From assembly GCF_024713945.1 (NCBI RefSeq), contig NC_134682.1, forward strand, positions 1,984,001 through 2,048,000: a stretch of 64,000 nucleotides of DNA, in the 5' to 3' direction. A program made the position numbers and the translations under genes. Shown piece after piece: positions 24,307-36,600 of the stretch. The notes under the pieces are model-generated. The model was not told the DNA's origin. It saw only the letters and a list, made by a program, of their open reading frames with translations, and did not search any database. The stretch comes from Dermatophagoides farinae. Its lineage: Eukaryota; Arthropoda; Arachnida; Sarcoptiformes; Pyroglyphidae. Position 1 is the stretch's first letter; the number at the start of each line of letters is the position of its first letter.

Positions 24307-25345
24307 ATGGACAACGATTCATCTAAAGATTCACAATCAACTCCTGTTAATAAATTCAAAACATGGGTGGAAAAATATCGGCCATCACGATTGGATGATA
24401 TTGTATATCAAAATGAAATTGTTAATTCTTTAAAAAGTATTATTGCATCAAATGCTTGTAATCTACCAAATTTTTTATTCTATGGTCCACCGGGTACCGG
24501 CAAAACATCAACCATTATTGCATTGTCTAAACAATTGTTCGGTGTTGAACATTATAAAAATCGTGTACTCGAATTGAATGCATCAGATGAACGTGGTATT
24601 CAAGTGATCCGAGATAAAGTAAAATCATTTGCCCAGCGAACAATATCCAATAACAATCAGGTGGCTGCTATTAAAATCATTGTACTGGATGAATGTGATT
24701 CGATGACCAAAGATGCACAATCCGCTTTACGACGAATTATGGAAAAATATTCTGCTACTACACGTTTCTGTTTGATATGTAATTATGTATCAAAAATAAT
24801 CGATCCAATCATATCACGTTGTACTGTTTATCGATTCAAGCCACTCAAAACTGATCTTGTGAAAGCAACATTGTTGAAAGTTGGTCATCAAGAAGGATTC
24901 AAAGTTAGTGATAAAACATTGGACATATTGATAGAAATATCCGAAGGTGATCTTCGTAAAGCGATCACTTTGATACAAACATTATCATTGATCAATGATG
25001 GTGGTGATGATGATGAGATCAGTTCGGATGATATTTGTGAAATTGCCGGTCAAGTACCGATTGAAACGTATCGAACATTTTTTCAACATATGTCGTAACA
25101 GTAAATCATATTCGCAATTGTTGACCGAAACTAAACAGATTATCCATGCAGGCTATTCTGCCACACAATTCCTTTGTCAATTACAAGAATGGCTAGCCAT
25201 GTCCGATGAATGTTTGTTGAATGATGGACAAAAATCCAGAATTTGTTGGCAAATTGGCATAGCAGATAAACGGCTACTGGATGGTTGTGATGAATTTCTA
25301 CAATTGTTACAAGTCGGTTCATGTATCATGCAGACTGTTGGTTAA
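24307..25345 (+). CDS. RFC4: Replication factor C subunit 4 with a +1 frame break
   Basis: AAA+ subunit of the clamp loader that puts PCNA on primed DNA. The first frame encodes 263 residues: WVEKYRPSRLDDIVYQ, Walker A FYGPPGTGKTS, the RFC motif LELNASDERGIQVIR, Walker B IVLDECDSMT, sensor-1/SRC region IISRCTVYRFKPL, and EGDLRKAITLIQ. It then stops at about 25098. The rest of the collar domain (IIHAGYSATQFLCQL through DEFLQLLQVGSCIMQTVG) continues in the next frame to 25345. Aligned with human RFC4 there is no gap at the break. Removing one T from the six-T run at 25078-25083 gives a 345-residue protein; human has 363. This is either an assembly insertion, a true mutation or a frameshift. A 34-nt GT-AG segment there would delete conserved residues and is less likely. 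Confidence 0.93.
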
Positions 25346-25352
25346 GCTGGTT

Positions 25353-28128
25353 TTAGATGTCATCAATCCAGGCATAGCTCTTTGAACAATAACAACAAAA
25401 ATCAATTTTTTTTAAATTTATGAATAAAATTCATTTTACTTACAAATTTACTTTCATAATCTGATTTTATAAGTAACAGATCTTCATTAGAAAGTTGTAA
25501 TGGTAAACAGGCTGAATGTTCGAGTGATTCTGATGAAAGCGAATCCATATGTTTTGGTGGTGTATCCTGTTTCTGAATCGAATCGATTAAAACATATATG
25601 AAATCCTTATGACAATAAATATCGTTTAATTGTATCGAATGTTCTGGTGAAGTTTTCGTTTTGTAAACATTAATGATTGATTGTGCAAACAATATAAGAT
25701 GACGATGACAATCAATATGTACAAGATCACTGGCTGTTCGAACGATTATTTTTGGTTTCGATATTTTAATTATCGGATAATCTGGTCCATAGGTTTTGAT
25801 TATGTCCATCACTGATTCATTACAATTGGCAATGATAAAATCATCACCATTTTCAAATGAATTAGGTGTTGATTGTGATTCCGTTGATCGTAAATTACGA
25901 ACACCGATAAAATAGAGTGAATTATCCGTTAGAATTGCAGTGAAAAATCGTCCAACTTTGATTGTCTTTTGATTGGTTGATTAAACAAATTTGAATGGTG
26001 AATTATAACCATAATTAATAATAATTGTTTACCTTGAATTTTTGTTTTGGTTTTAACGGAGAAACTCGTATCGGTCTCCCGATTGGATTGCAATGGCGAA
26101 GACCTAGCTGTCCATAGGAATTATCACCAGCAGCTATAATGGTATCATCATGAAGTATGAAAAATGAATGCGTCTCACCTAAGCATACATCTTTAACTCG
26201 ACCTTTGATGGCTTGACATTGAATTGGTCTTGTAGCCATCATAATCTGTTTGTTCCACAAACAATGACCAAATTGATAATCGTCCAGTGCTAATTTATTG
26301 TATTGATTATCACCACAAAGCCAAATAGAACCGTAATAATCAATGAATGCTGTTGCATTGGGACCACAAATTACATTTTTGATTCGACAATCTAACCGGA
26401 TACAAGTGGGAATGACAATCACCTGTTGTTGATTGGCAAGACCAAGTTTTCCATTTAGATTAGAGCCCCAACCATAAACATGACCATCAGAACTGACAAC
26501 GACAACATGATCTTCACTGCAGTCAACATCAATAACATTGATTTCCAATAATTCATTTACAATAGTCGGTCGAAATCTATCGGTTCTTTCATCGTTACCT
26601 AAACAATAGCTACGATGACTACCACAAGTAAGAACCATACCATTACGATCGACAAAAACACTGAATCCACGACCACAGCCAATTTTTATGATTGAATAAT
26701 GGCTCAACAAGTGTATTAGTTTTGCATTTTTCAATGAAATTGTCTCTGGACCATGGCCAAGTTCCCCATTTGAGCCTTCACCCCATGAATATACACGATT
26801 ATCGTTCGATAAAGCAATATAGTGATTATCACTTTTGACTATTTGTCTAAAGGACGAATGATGTGAACATGTTATTTTCATTAATGCAACATCCATATCC
26901 GATCGAGAAAGATCTAATTGACAAACATACGAACAATGATTGATAAAATTCTGTCTGAAAAAAAGTTGATAAAACCAATATGTAGATAACGAAAAAGATT
27001 CGAACATACCTTTGATCATGATGCAAATATTTTCGATTCGATGAATCCATAACAATATTTGGAATCGAACAACAACTTATATTTTCTAGATTTCTGGCCG
27101 ACAAATGATTCATCATGAATGCTACCTGTTGTTCAATATATACAGCTGTTGGTCGTTTATTCGGATTACGTTGTAATAGGCTATAGATTAATTTTTTAAA
27201 CGATTTAGAATATTGTCCATTCAATGGTAGATGATAATGGTGACCCTATGAAATAATAATATGATCATAGAGGGATTGGTTTTTTTTCGAAAATTAATTA
27301 CTTTGATAATCTTCGGCATTAACCGAGCAATGACACTGTCCTCAAATATACTTTTATTCGATGTAAGTGACATTTCAAAAAGGACACATCCTAATGACCA
27401 GATATCCACCGGTTTATTATAGGCTTTTCCCGCATACTATTGATTTGATTGATTGATTAGATCAATCAATGATACCGTATTTACATGAAAACTTACAATC
27501 TCTGGACACAGATAGAGTGGTGTACCGACAAACGATCTAGCATCTTTATTTGGATCCAAAATTTTCGATATACCAAAATCACCTAATTTAATAAAGCCTT
27601 GTTTATTTAAGAAAATATTCTTCGTTTTAATATCACGATGAATAACATTATTACGATGTAGATATCGTACGGCTGTTACTAGCTGTAGAAATAGTGCAAG
27701 AATTTCGTATTCACGTAATGGACAATTTAATGAATCAAGAAATGAATTCAATGTTCCGGCATCAGCATATTCCATTTCAATATAGAATTTATCTCGCCAC
27801 AAAAAACTTCCATTATATTTTATGATATTTTCATGATTCAATATGGATAGTATTCTTATCTCATTGATAGTCAAATCAATTTGATCAGCTTCAAGTGAAT
27901 TTGCATCAAGCGTTTTCAATGCAACATATTGACATTCGGTTTCACTTTGTTTACGACATAGAAAAACATAACCAAATGATCCTTGATCGATTCAAATGAT
28001 TTTCATTTTGTTACAAAAAAAAAGTTCATCTTACCTTGACCTAAAATTTGAACCTTTTCATAGGTTTTACCATCATGACGAAATAGGATCCGATTGGAAG
28101 GTCCAACATTTGGATCTAGCGTTTCCAT
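25353..28128 (-). CDS. NEK8/NEK9-like kinase with RCC1 repeats
   Basis: NimA-related Ser/Thr kinase fused to RCC1 repeats; relatives act in spindle formation and ciliary signalling. Seven exons (28035-28128, 27497-27981, 27302-27436, 27010-27245, 26033-26954, 25444-25965, 25353-25379) give 806 residues. Kinase motifs are GQGSFGYVFLC, VALK, HRDIKTKNIFL, the DFG in KLGDFGISKIL, VGTPLYLCPEI and DIWSLGCVLFEM. RCC1 repeats follow: VYSWGEGSNGELGHGP, VYGWGSNLNGKLGL, LCGDNQYNKLALD and AAGDNSYGQLGL. The kinase resembles NEK8 (FGISKIL), but the long tail after RCC1 is more like NEK9, so I give no symbol. The last exon adds only eight codons (SYAWIDDI). Without that splice the frame runs to 25402 with VSKMNFIHKFKKN. 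The stop is 7 bases from the end of RFC4. Confidence 0.88.
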
Positions 28129-28457
28129 TGCTTATATATTTTTTTTTAAGAATCTCAAAAATATATTAAGATTAACTCCCTATGAAATGAGTGATGGTAA
28201 CAACTAAACAAACAGATACACATTTACAGATATTATTGATAACCGATTCCTATGGTAATTATCGACAAATTAAAATCAAAACAATTAATGATTGACAATT
28301 CCGAGAATTCGAATCGATGATTCGTAATCATCATTATCATCAATAATCAATTTGGTTTTATTTATTTATTCATTGTTTATTATTCATCAATCATATATCC
28401 TAAAATCATCATCATTTAATTCATTATAATTACATCATTTTTTTCATTCGGATTTAT
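28129..28457. other. Intergenic, no gene seen
   Basis: About 330 bases between the NEK start and the UQCR11 stop, both on the minus strand. AT-rich, with imperfect inverted TTGAT/ATCAA stretches but nothing coding. It should contain the NEK promoter. Confidence 0.5.
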
Positions 28458-28715
28458 TTATTCTTCTTTTTTAAATTTATAATTTAATACCGGAACATTG
28501 ATGAGTACATCTTTCCAATCACAAAAGAATGTAATGGCTAATAAACTGGCTGCACCAAATGTGGCTCCAGAACGAACCCTATAAAAATCATCAGAATGAA
28601 ATTTTAAATCCAAAAATAAAAAAAAAAAAAAAAACAAAACAAATTACCATCTACGAGTCAGTCCCATCATATATGGTATGGTAACACCAGGTAAAACTCC
28701 TTTTATTTGTGTCAT
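28458..28715 (-). CDS. UQCR11: Cytochrome b-c1 complex subunit 10
   Basis: Small single-helix subunit of respiratory complex III in the mitochondrial inner membrane, near the Rieske protein. Exons 28648-28715 and 28458-28578 around a 69-nt intron give 62 residues; human UQCR11 has 56. The tail CDWKDVLINVPVLNYKFKKEE lines up with human TDWRLILDWVPYINGKFKKDD, and RRWVRSGATFGAAS with the human NWVPTAYTWGAVG. One hydrophobic helix lies between. The polyadenylation hexamer AATAAA overlaps the stop codon. The gene falls below usual length cut-offs and is easy to miss. Its start faces NDUFS4. Confidence 0.87.
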
Positions 28716-29035
28716 GATGAATGAAATGAAAAATAAATCGTTTCGTGATATATTGATATCGGATTGACCTGAAACAAAATGAAATTGATTTTTGTGTCGT
28801 TGGTAAAGAAACTCTCATCAATTTTTTTTCAATATTCAATGTGTGTGTTTGTGTGTTTATTTGTGTGACCTGTTCGCTCTTGGTTTCAACAACAATATCG
28901 ACGTCAAACATAAATAACGTATATAATCGTTTGTATACAAACTCATTCTATTCTGAAGGGGTTTTTTTTGATTTTCTTCATTTCACCATACTTTTCAATC
29001 AAAATTATTGATTATTTTGACCATTTAGAATAGTC
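28716..29035. promoter_or_regulatory. Probable bidirectional promoter, UQCR11/NDUFS4
   Basis: Only 320 bases separate the start codons of a complex III and a complex I subunit transcribed away from each other. I see a (GT)n run near 28839-28864 and a poly-T near 28962-28970, but no TATA box or named motif I can support. Confidence 0.5.
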
Positions 29036-29746
29036 ATGGCTTTTCGACAATTAATTGGATCAACATGGCAAAAATTGCAATCACATGAATCTAGGTATGA
29101 ACGTGTTTTATGTTTTAAATTTATTAATATTGATATTTGATCAATGTTTCTGTACCTCTATTTATTAATTAGATTATTATCAGCATCATTACAACGATAC
29201 AAATCATCATCATCGAGAGGTGGATTTTTAAACGGTGATTGTGAAGATAATTCTATAGTTCTTTCCGATCCGGAAAAGGTTTCCCGAGTCGAAAGTCTTA
29301 AGAATTCGTATGTAACCGTAGAGGAACCGAATACATTGTCTAATATATCGGGTATACCGGCTGAACATGTCCATAATCGACGGGTTCGAATTTATAAACC
29401 AGCAAAAAATTCTATGCAATCCGGTACGTTTGATACACAAAATTGGAAATTAGATTTTGAAAATCGTGCACGATGGGAAAATCCATTGATGGGATGGACA
29501 TCAACGTAAGTGTATCGCCTTTTCTTTGAACTATCAATAAAACCGAAATTTTTTTTTCCAATAATTAGTGGTGATCCTAAATCAAATCTACATCTATGGT
29601 TTTCAACCAAAGATGATGCTATAGCCTATTGTGAACGTAATGGATTCCATTATGAAGTGGATGAAACACATGAACGTCGTAAATTGAAAAAAACTTATGC
29701 AGAAAATTTCTCATGGAACAAACGAACACGTGTCGGTTCTAAATAA
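29036..29746 (+). CDS. NDUFS4: NADH dehydrogenase iron-sulfur protein 4 (AQDQ)
   Basis: Accessory subunit of respiratory complex I that stabilises the N module holding the NADH site. Exons 29036-29094, 29173-29505 and 29569-29746 give 189 residues; human has 175. The first 60 residues are rich in Arg, Ser and Leu and lack a clear fold, fitting a matrix targeting sequence plus linker. The conserved core runs [52 protein letters not shown] and [17 protein letters not shown], and ends [12 protein letters not shown], as in vertebrates ([13 protein letters not shown]). The frame is intact across both introns. Confidence 0.95.
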
Positions 29747-30627
29747 GAATCATGGATGCAAAAAAAAAGAAAATTTTAGTGTATCAAATAATGTTGAAAT
29801 ATAATAATAATAATAAACTCATTTATTGTTGATGTTTAGATGTTGATAAAAATGTCAATATTTTCTTTTACAAAAAAAAAAATTTCAATATTGCTCTAAA
29901 TAAGATGTATAAATTATTATATATTCATCAATATTATAAATTATTGCTTTCTTCATTAGAAGTAAAAAAATCATTCAATGATAATAAGAAGAAAAAAAAT
30001 GAGATATTCGAAAGAAAAGCAATGATCATCATATGTCTGTGTGTGTGTATGAGGGCAAGGGTGAAAGGCACATTTGATTTCAATCATCAATGTAAGGTCA
30101 GTCAATGGTCAATGGTAAATCAATTTTTTTTTTGTTTTGTTTTGGATATATAATGAACACATAATGAATGATAAATAATGTCCAAATATGAATATGATGA
30201 TGATGTTGATGATGAAGGATGGAAAATATTTCATAAAAAATGAAATAAAATGAAAATCAAATAAATCAATCAATAAGTCATCATCATCATCATCATGGCT
30301 ATACAAAGACAATTTAAATCCTGATGATGATGATGATGAAATCAATAGTGAAAAAAAAATCAATCAATAATTATAAGTAGATATGGATGACGAAGAAAAA
30401 AAATGTTTGAATCGAACGATTTTTTTTTTTGGTTAGGATGGATGTGTTTATGTTGATGATGAAGCGGAATCGTTCGATTCGTTTTGATTGATTGGCTTGG
30501 TCAATCCATCAATCCAATCCGAATCGAAATAATGAGCAAAAATTTTTTTCTTTTTGGTCTTTTCGAAATAAATCAATTATTGAGTATATAACGTTGTGTG
30601 TGTGTGTGTGTGTGTGGATGGAGTCAT
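29747..30627. other. Convergent intergenic region NDUFS4/ARID3 with a hairpin
   Basis: About 880 bases holding the 3' flanks of NDUFS4 (+) and ARID3 (-). It contains (ATA)n, (GAT)n/(CAT)n and (GT)n runs and the 13-bp inverted repeat listed separately. Open frames are repeat-encoded. Confidence 0.55.
30409..30480. repeat. Inverted repeat, 13-bp perfect arms
   Basis: GAATCGAACGATT at 30409-30421 is the exact reverse complement of AATCGTTCGATTC at 30468-30480, with a 46-base loop containing a T10 run. It would form a stem in transcripts from either strand, within the probable 3' untranslated region of ARID3. Confidence 0.8.
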
Positions 30628-33600
30628 TTATTTGTTGCCACTGTTATTTCTATTATTAGTATTGTTGGTTTGAGCAAATAATATACCATGATAAAGAATG
30701 CCATTTATCTCCATACTAACAGTCAATTGGCCATCCAAAGTTCGACCATCTAAATTGTAATAATGACAAAATGTGATAATTAATTGTAATGTTGTAATAA
30801 TGAACGAATAAAAAAAATTGGATATATCATACCTTTACTTGATATTTTAAGATGTGTGCTTGGAAAGTTACATGCATTTAGTAGAAAATTCTGTAATGGA
30901 AATAATGGAATAATGAAAATTATGCATTTTAGAGAAAATGGGTTTCATACCTCATCGCTATGGAATCGTTTATTGGGCGTAACGCCAAATAAATCTTCGT
31001 AATTCGTTTTCCTATCTAATGAACCAAGTTTGGCTGATGTTGAACTTGTGGTCATTGTTGTTTCATTATAATTACCACTACCAGCCATATTGGTTGCAGA
31101 TGAATTCCGGGGAGTTATCTCTAGATTGAGCGCTTCATTGGGATTAAGGCGATTATGTTGATGATGATGATGATGACTACTTCCGCTACCGGGTAGCGAA
31201 TGTGAATATGGTGTATGATTGGATGATACGCTTGCATTATCTTCTTCTCCTATATAATGGAAATTATTATTATTATTATAATCATCAGAATCAAAATTCT
31301 ATACATACCGGAAGAATGACCTTGTGATGATGATCGATGATGATGATTATGATGATGACCATTGAGAATATGTCTAGAGACTAGACTTAATGGTGAAGAT
31401 GAATGGCCATTATTATTGGTTGATCCACTATTTACAAACAATGAATTACGATTTAGATATTGTTGTGCAGATGTTGGTGGTTGCAATGATGATGATGATG
31501 ATGATTGTAATGGTTGTGGTGGTGGTGAATTAGTTAAATCAGGATATTGGCCATAACTTGAACGTCTTCCTTCACGACGATTACCATCAATGGCCATTTG
31601 TAGCTCTTCCGGTTGGCTAAGTTTTTCTTTTTCACATTCATATGGATATAGATATTTCATATATCTATTACACATATAAATGGATTAATTAATTTCAATT
31701 CAAATTTTTTTTAGAGAAAAAAAAATTTCTATACTCACTGTGTACGAAGAGTAAATGCAGCGCTTGTTATCGACGATGGTAAACTTAAACCTTTGGTTAT
31801 TTCACGCCATATTTTTTTATTGATCACTTCAACAAGACCACCACGTGCAACTACTAATTGATATAATTCGTATAGATCAAGTACCTGTTTAGCCATTATT
31901 GGAATGCGATTGATTGGTGTGCCTATAAACAATTTATCAAATAAATTATTGATTCATTGATCAATAGATTAGATATAATAAAATGAATAAAAAGTGGTGT
32001 GTGTGGGGGGGTTAATTCAAATTCATCATAATGTTAAGGGATAGCAATTAACCTCTATATACCAATAGCAAATGGATAGATGAAAAACAAAACAAAAAAA
32101 AAATTTCATCATAATTTTTCAATGGCCTAAAGGCCTGATTGAATCGCGTTCGGACTAATCAAACCAAAAAAAAAAAAAAAGGTTCCAGTCAAACTGGTGC
32201 CAAATTTTGAATCATATAATTTATACAAAGATATAGATTTTTTTTTCTATTTTCTATCATTGATGATCGATAAACACACACGAACACATGTATAATACAG
32301 ATTGATTTGATTGGCAAAAAAAAAAAAATATTCGGGGCCTACTTAATGTACAATGTATTTGTGTGTGTTTGAATAAATAATGAAAAGCCAAGTCAAGGCC
32401 ATAGCAATTATATGGCCAGCTAGCCAGCCAGCCAGCCAGTCAGCATAGATAGCCAACAAGTCGGCCAAGACCCCTTGATACCCGAAATGATAATCAAACA
32501 CACACACACACAACCGAAAAAAAAATCATTCGAAATGAAATTCTTGAGAAAAAAAAAATAAATGAAGAAGGGCCATATTATAAAGTGAATGAGATCTATT
32601 CTATCTAATAATTTTGTTTGACTTTAAAAACAGAGAAAGAGAAATGAAATTCAAATTTTTTTTTTTTGTTACCTGTAAACAGAAAACAAAAAAAAAGAAG
32701 AAAAATAAAACAAAAATCAAAAATAAAACAGGTAAGAAATTCAAATTCAAACACACTTATAATAATAATAATGGGTTTAAGCGGTCCTTTTTTTTCTCTC
32801 GCAAACGCTAAATGTATGTGTGTGTGTGTGTGTGTGGCTATTAATTAAAACCAAACCAAACCAACCAGCCATAGCCATTTGATTTGACTGCTTGCTGTGA
32901 TATTCCAAGGTCCAATGATTAAAATGGAAAAAAAAATGAAAAAAAAATGATCGAATCAACAAACGAAATTATAGAAATATATAATGGGATGATATCGAAA
33001 AATGAATTGATCGATCCGATTGATTGGTTGAAACAATAGAAATAGAAAGAGAGAGAGACTAACAACATTTGGTCATTTATATTTGATTGTTGTGTGTGTG
33101 TGTGTGTGTGTGATTATCAAATTGCCAACAACAACAACAACAAACAAACAAAAAAGCTAATATAATGTAATGTAATGTTTTTTTTTCGTTTGTTTCGTGT
33201 ATTACCATTTTTTTCTTTCTATTGCTGCCTCTTGACCATATGGTTATTATCAGTTAACCATTTTTTTTCTCAAATGCCATTTCTTCAAATCAAAAAAAAA
33301 AAAATAAAAATAAAATTCGTATATGGAATCTTTCGTTTGATCATCTTGAAATGAATGAAAAAAAAAATGAATAGATAGATATATGCCGCGATCATTTGAA
33401 TAAGCTACATAGTGATGGTGGTGGTGGTAATATGATCTATTCTGATGAAAAAAAAAGAAAGAAAGAAAAAAAAACTAAAGTAAAGCCATGATGATGATGA
33501 TGATCATCATCAATGAATTTATAAACGAAACAAAGTGACTATAAAATATGACCCTGGGTAAATTCAATGATCACTGATGATGATGATGATGATGATGATG

Positions 33601-36600
33601 GTCTTGATCAATTGTGTGTACGTTTGTTGTGTGAGTGTGCGAAGTCACAAATCGAATGTTTTTTTTTGTATGTTCGAATTTACGAGGATCACACACAAAC
33701 ACACTTAACACTCGGGACAATATGTGTGTGTGTGTGTGTATGGAGTTCATGGTAGATTTGGTGATGATGATGATGATGATGATCATAAATATAAAACGTC
33801 CACGAAAAATTCATTCGAAATATCATCTTGGCAATAACAAAATTCGCAAGCAATTCAACTATGAATCTTCGTCAAAATAAAAAGCGAAAAAAAGAAATCT
33901 TTTTTTTAAACGGAATTATTCCGGGAAAAAAAGGCTCAACTCAATCAAGTCAAATGATTTTGTCCGACAAAATCATCATCATCAAATGATCATAAATATT
34001 GTTCATTTTTTTTGTTGTTGTTGTTGTCTATGTTGAAACAATGAGGCCTTTTTCGAATCATCATCATCATCATGTGGTCAGATATAAAAAAAAATCGAAT
34101 CAACATATACACGCAAACCATATGTATACATACAGTTATTATATAAATTTTAAATATAAAAAAAAACTCAAAAAAAATACGTACCTCGTTTTTGCATAAA
34201 ACTAAATAAATCGTCCAGGAATGCTTTACGTTTTGGTTCATCACTTAGTTCATATAGCTAGGTTAAAATAGAAAAGAGCCAAAAAAAAAAAAAAAATCCG
34301 GTCATTAACATTCGAAACAACAACAACAACAAAAAAAAGGGTATTCATTCGTAAACGACATATTCATAATATCGATGAATGATGATGATGATGGTGATCA
34401 TCATCATCATCATTATCTTCATTATATCATAATCATAATCATCATAATAATTATAATAATCATCAGATATTATATGATTGCCATATCAAAATTGACATCG
34501 ATTTGTTTTGAATTATTATCATGATTATCTGGTGTATATGTGCATATATATTGAAGAATCATGAACCGTGACATCATCAATGATCATTGATGATGACTAT
34601 GATCAAAAAGAAAAAAAAATGCTAAACAAGAAAATTTTTTTGTGAAATAATTAATTCCAATCTTTTGTTTTTATATTTTGACAACAAACAAAAACAAATC
34701 ATCATCAAATATCATCAAAATGACAACAGATGGTAGATAATTATGAAAAAAAAATGATAACTTGTCATACAACTTCTTATTTTCTTCTTCAGTATTTTTT
34801 GCCATTTTTCTCCCTCCCCCCACTGATATATATCGGGCACGTGTCATCAATTTCATGAAAAAATTACTACCGAACCAAAAAAGTGGGATACAGGGGTAAA
34901 TGTGTTTGATGAATTTACATATATATATATAAAGAGATGATGATTATGTAAGACAGCGAAAAAAAATTGATCGAATTAATAATAATATTTTTTTCCATTG
35001 TTTTCCATGTCTATAATTAGCCATTTTTTTTTCTTCTAACTTGGATCTTTATGCTTTATCCAAGTAAGTGTGTGTGTGTGTGTGGCTATAATTAGTGGCC
35101 GATGAATATGTGTTCACAGCAACAAAAACTAAATCAAACCCGAAAATTTTTCATATCAACATCGATATATGAACAAGAAAAGTACAGCAAAAAAAAAAAA
35201 ATTTTTTTGCCCGATTTATCGAGTGGAACATTATGAATAAAATGTTGCCTCTTCCTCCCCTCCTTCTCCTTCTCCTCATCATCATCCTCTTCCTCTTTTT
35301 TATCCTTAATGCATTGTGCTCAATTGATTTTTTTTTCTAGATATAGACATGGTGGTGGTGGTGGGGGGGGAGTATCACTTATAATAAGTTGATCATAAAT
35401 TTTACGCATTATTAATCTACCGAATCCAAATCAACAATTATTACAACAACAACAACAACAAAAAAAACAACGATGACGACAAGACTTTTTTGTTTCTCTC
35501 ATTGTTTTTTTTATGATTATTATTATCATCATCATCATCGAAAAACTAAAAACAAAACGAACGAAAACAAAAATCATCATCAAAGACAACCTATTCAAAG
35601 GCAGGACATTATTATTCAGATATCGAATGTATGCAAGGGGGAGACGATCAGGTAAGGGAAATTGGCAAATTGATCATTGATCAATCGATCGAATCGAATC
35701 TTTTTTTTTCTCTGTTGTAGTATGTATGTATGCTTGAATTACGTAAATGTAAGAAAAAATTGAATCCTATAAAACAGAAAAAAAATGAATTGACGAAAAA
35801 AAAATATTTATTATTATTGTATGTATGGCATGCACATAAACAACGATGATGATGATGATGATGATTGGATCAATCTTCATTCAAATTCAACAATCAACAT
35901 TTTTGACTAATTAATTCTTTTTCTTCATTTCATTCCATTCAGCCAATCAATTATGAGCCAGCCATGCGATGAGCTTTTCTGTCTTTCACCATCATCATCA
36001 TCATCATTATTTCCTGCATTTTCATAACAAATAATAGAGAGAGAGAGAGAGAGAGAGAGAATTTTTGATATATTGATAGCCAACTAGAAAGAAAACAAAT
36101 GTAAATATTAAAAAAAAACACCAGTTTTGAGTTGGCTATTATTTTTATTAATTGAACACATACCAACTTCAAAAACGTCTTGAACAACAATGATCAAGAT
36201 GAGAGAAAAAAAACGTTGATAGTTAATTATGATGATGATGGTTCTGATAATCAAAATATAAAAAAAAACTAAAAAAAAAATTCGAATGTCTAAATGTCTG
36301 TCTGTCTGTCTGTCATTGTCGTGGATTTTCCAGTGAAAAGAATATATTGATGATAAATCTTTTGTTTTAATCATAATCATCATCATCATCATGATATTGT
36401 AATGATTAATCGATTTTTTTTCTACTTGAAAATTCTAGCAAAAAAAATATTTGAATATAAATTAAACATTCGAATCTTTTTTCTTTTTCTTTTTTTGTTG
36501 ATCTTATCGAATGGTGACTTTATATATTGACCTGATTGAATTCAAATGTTTCGAATAGGAATAGTAAATCTAACACCCCCACTCTATCAACACACAATAC

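Noticed and set aside
33567-33880. Overlapping frames with poly-Asp, poly-His and poly-Met runs
   Set aside because: These are translations of (ATG)n/(CAT)n repeats in different phases on both strands, not proteins.
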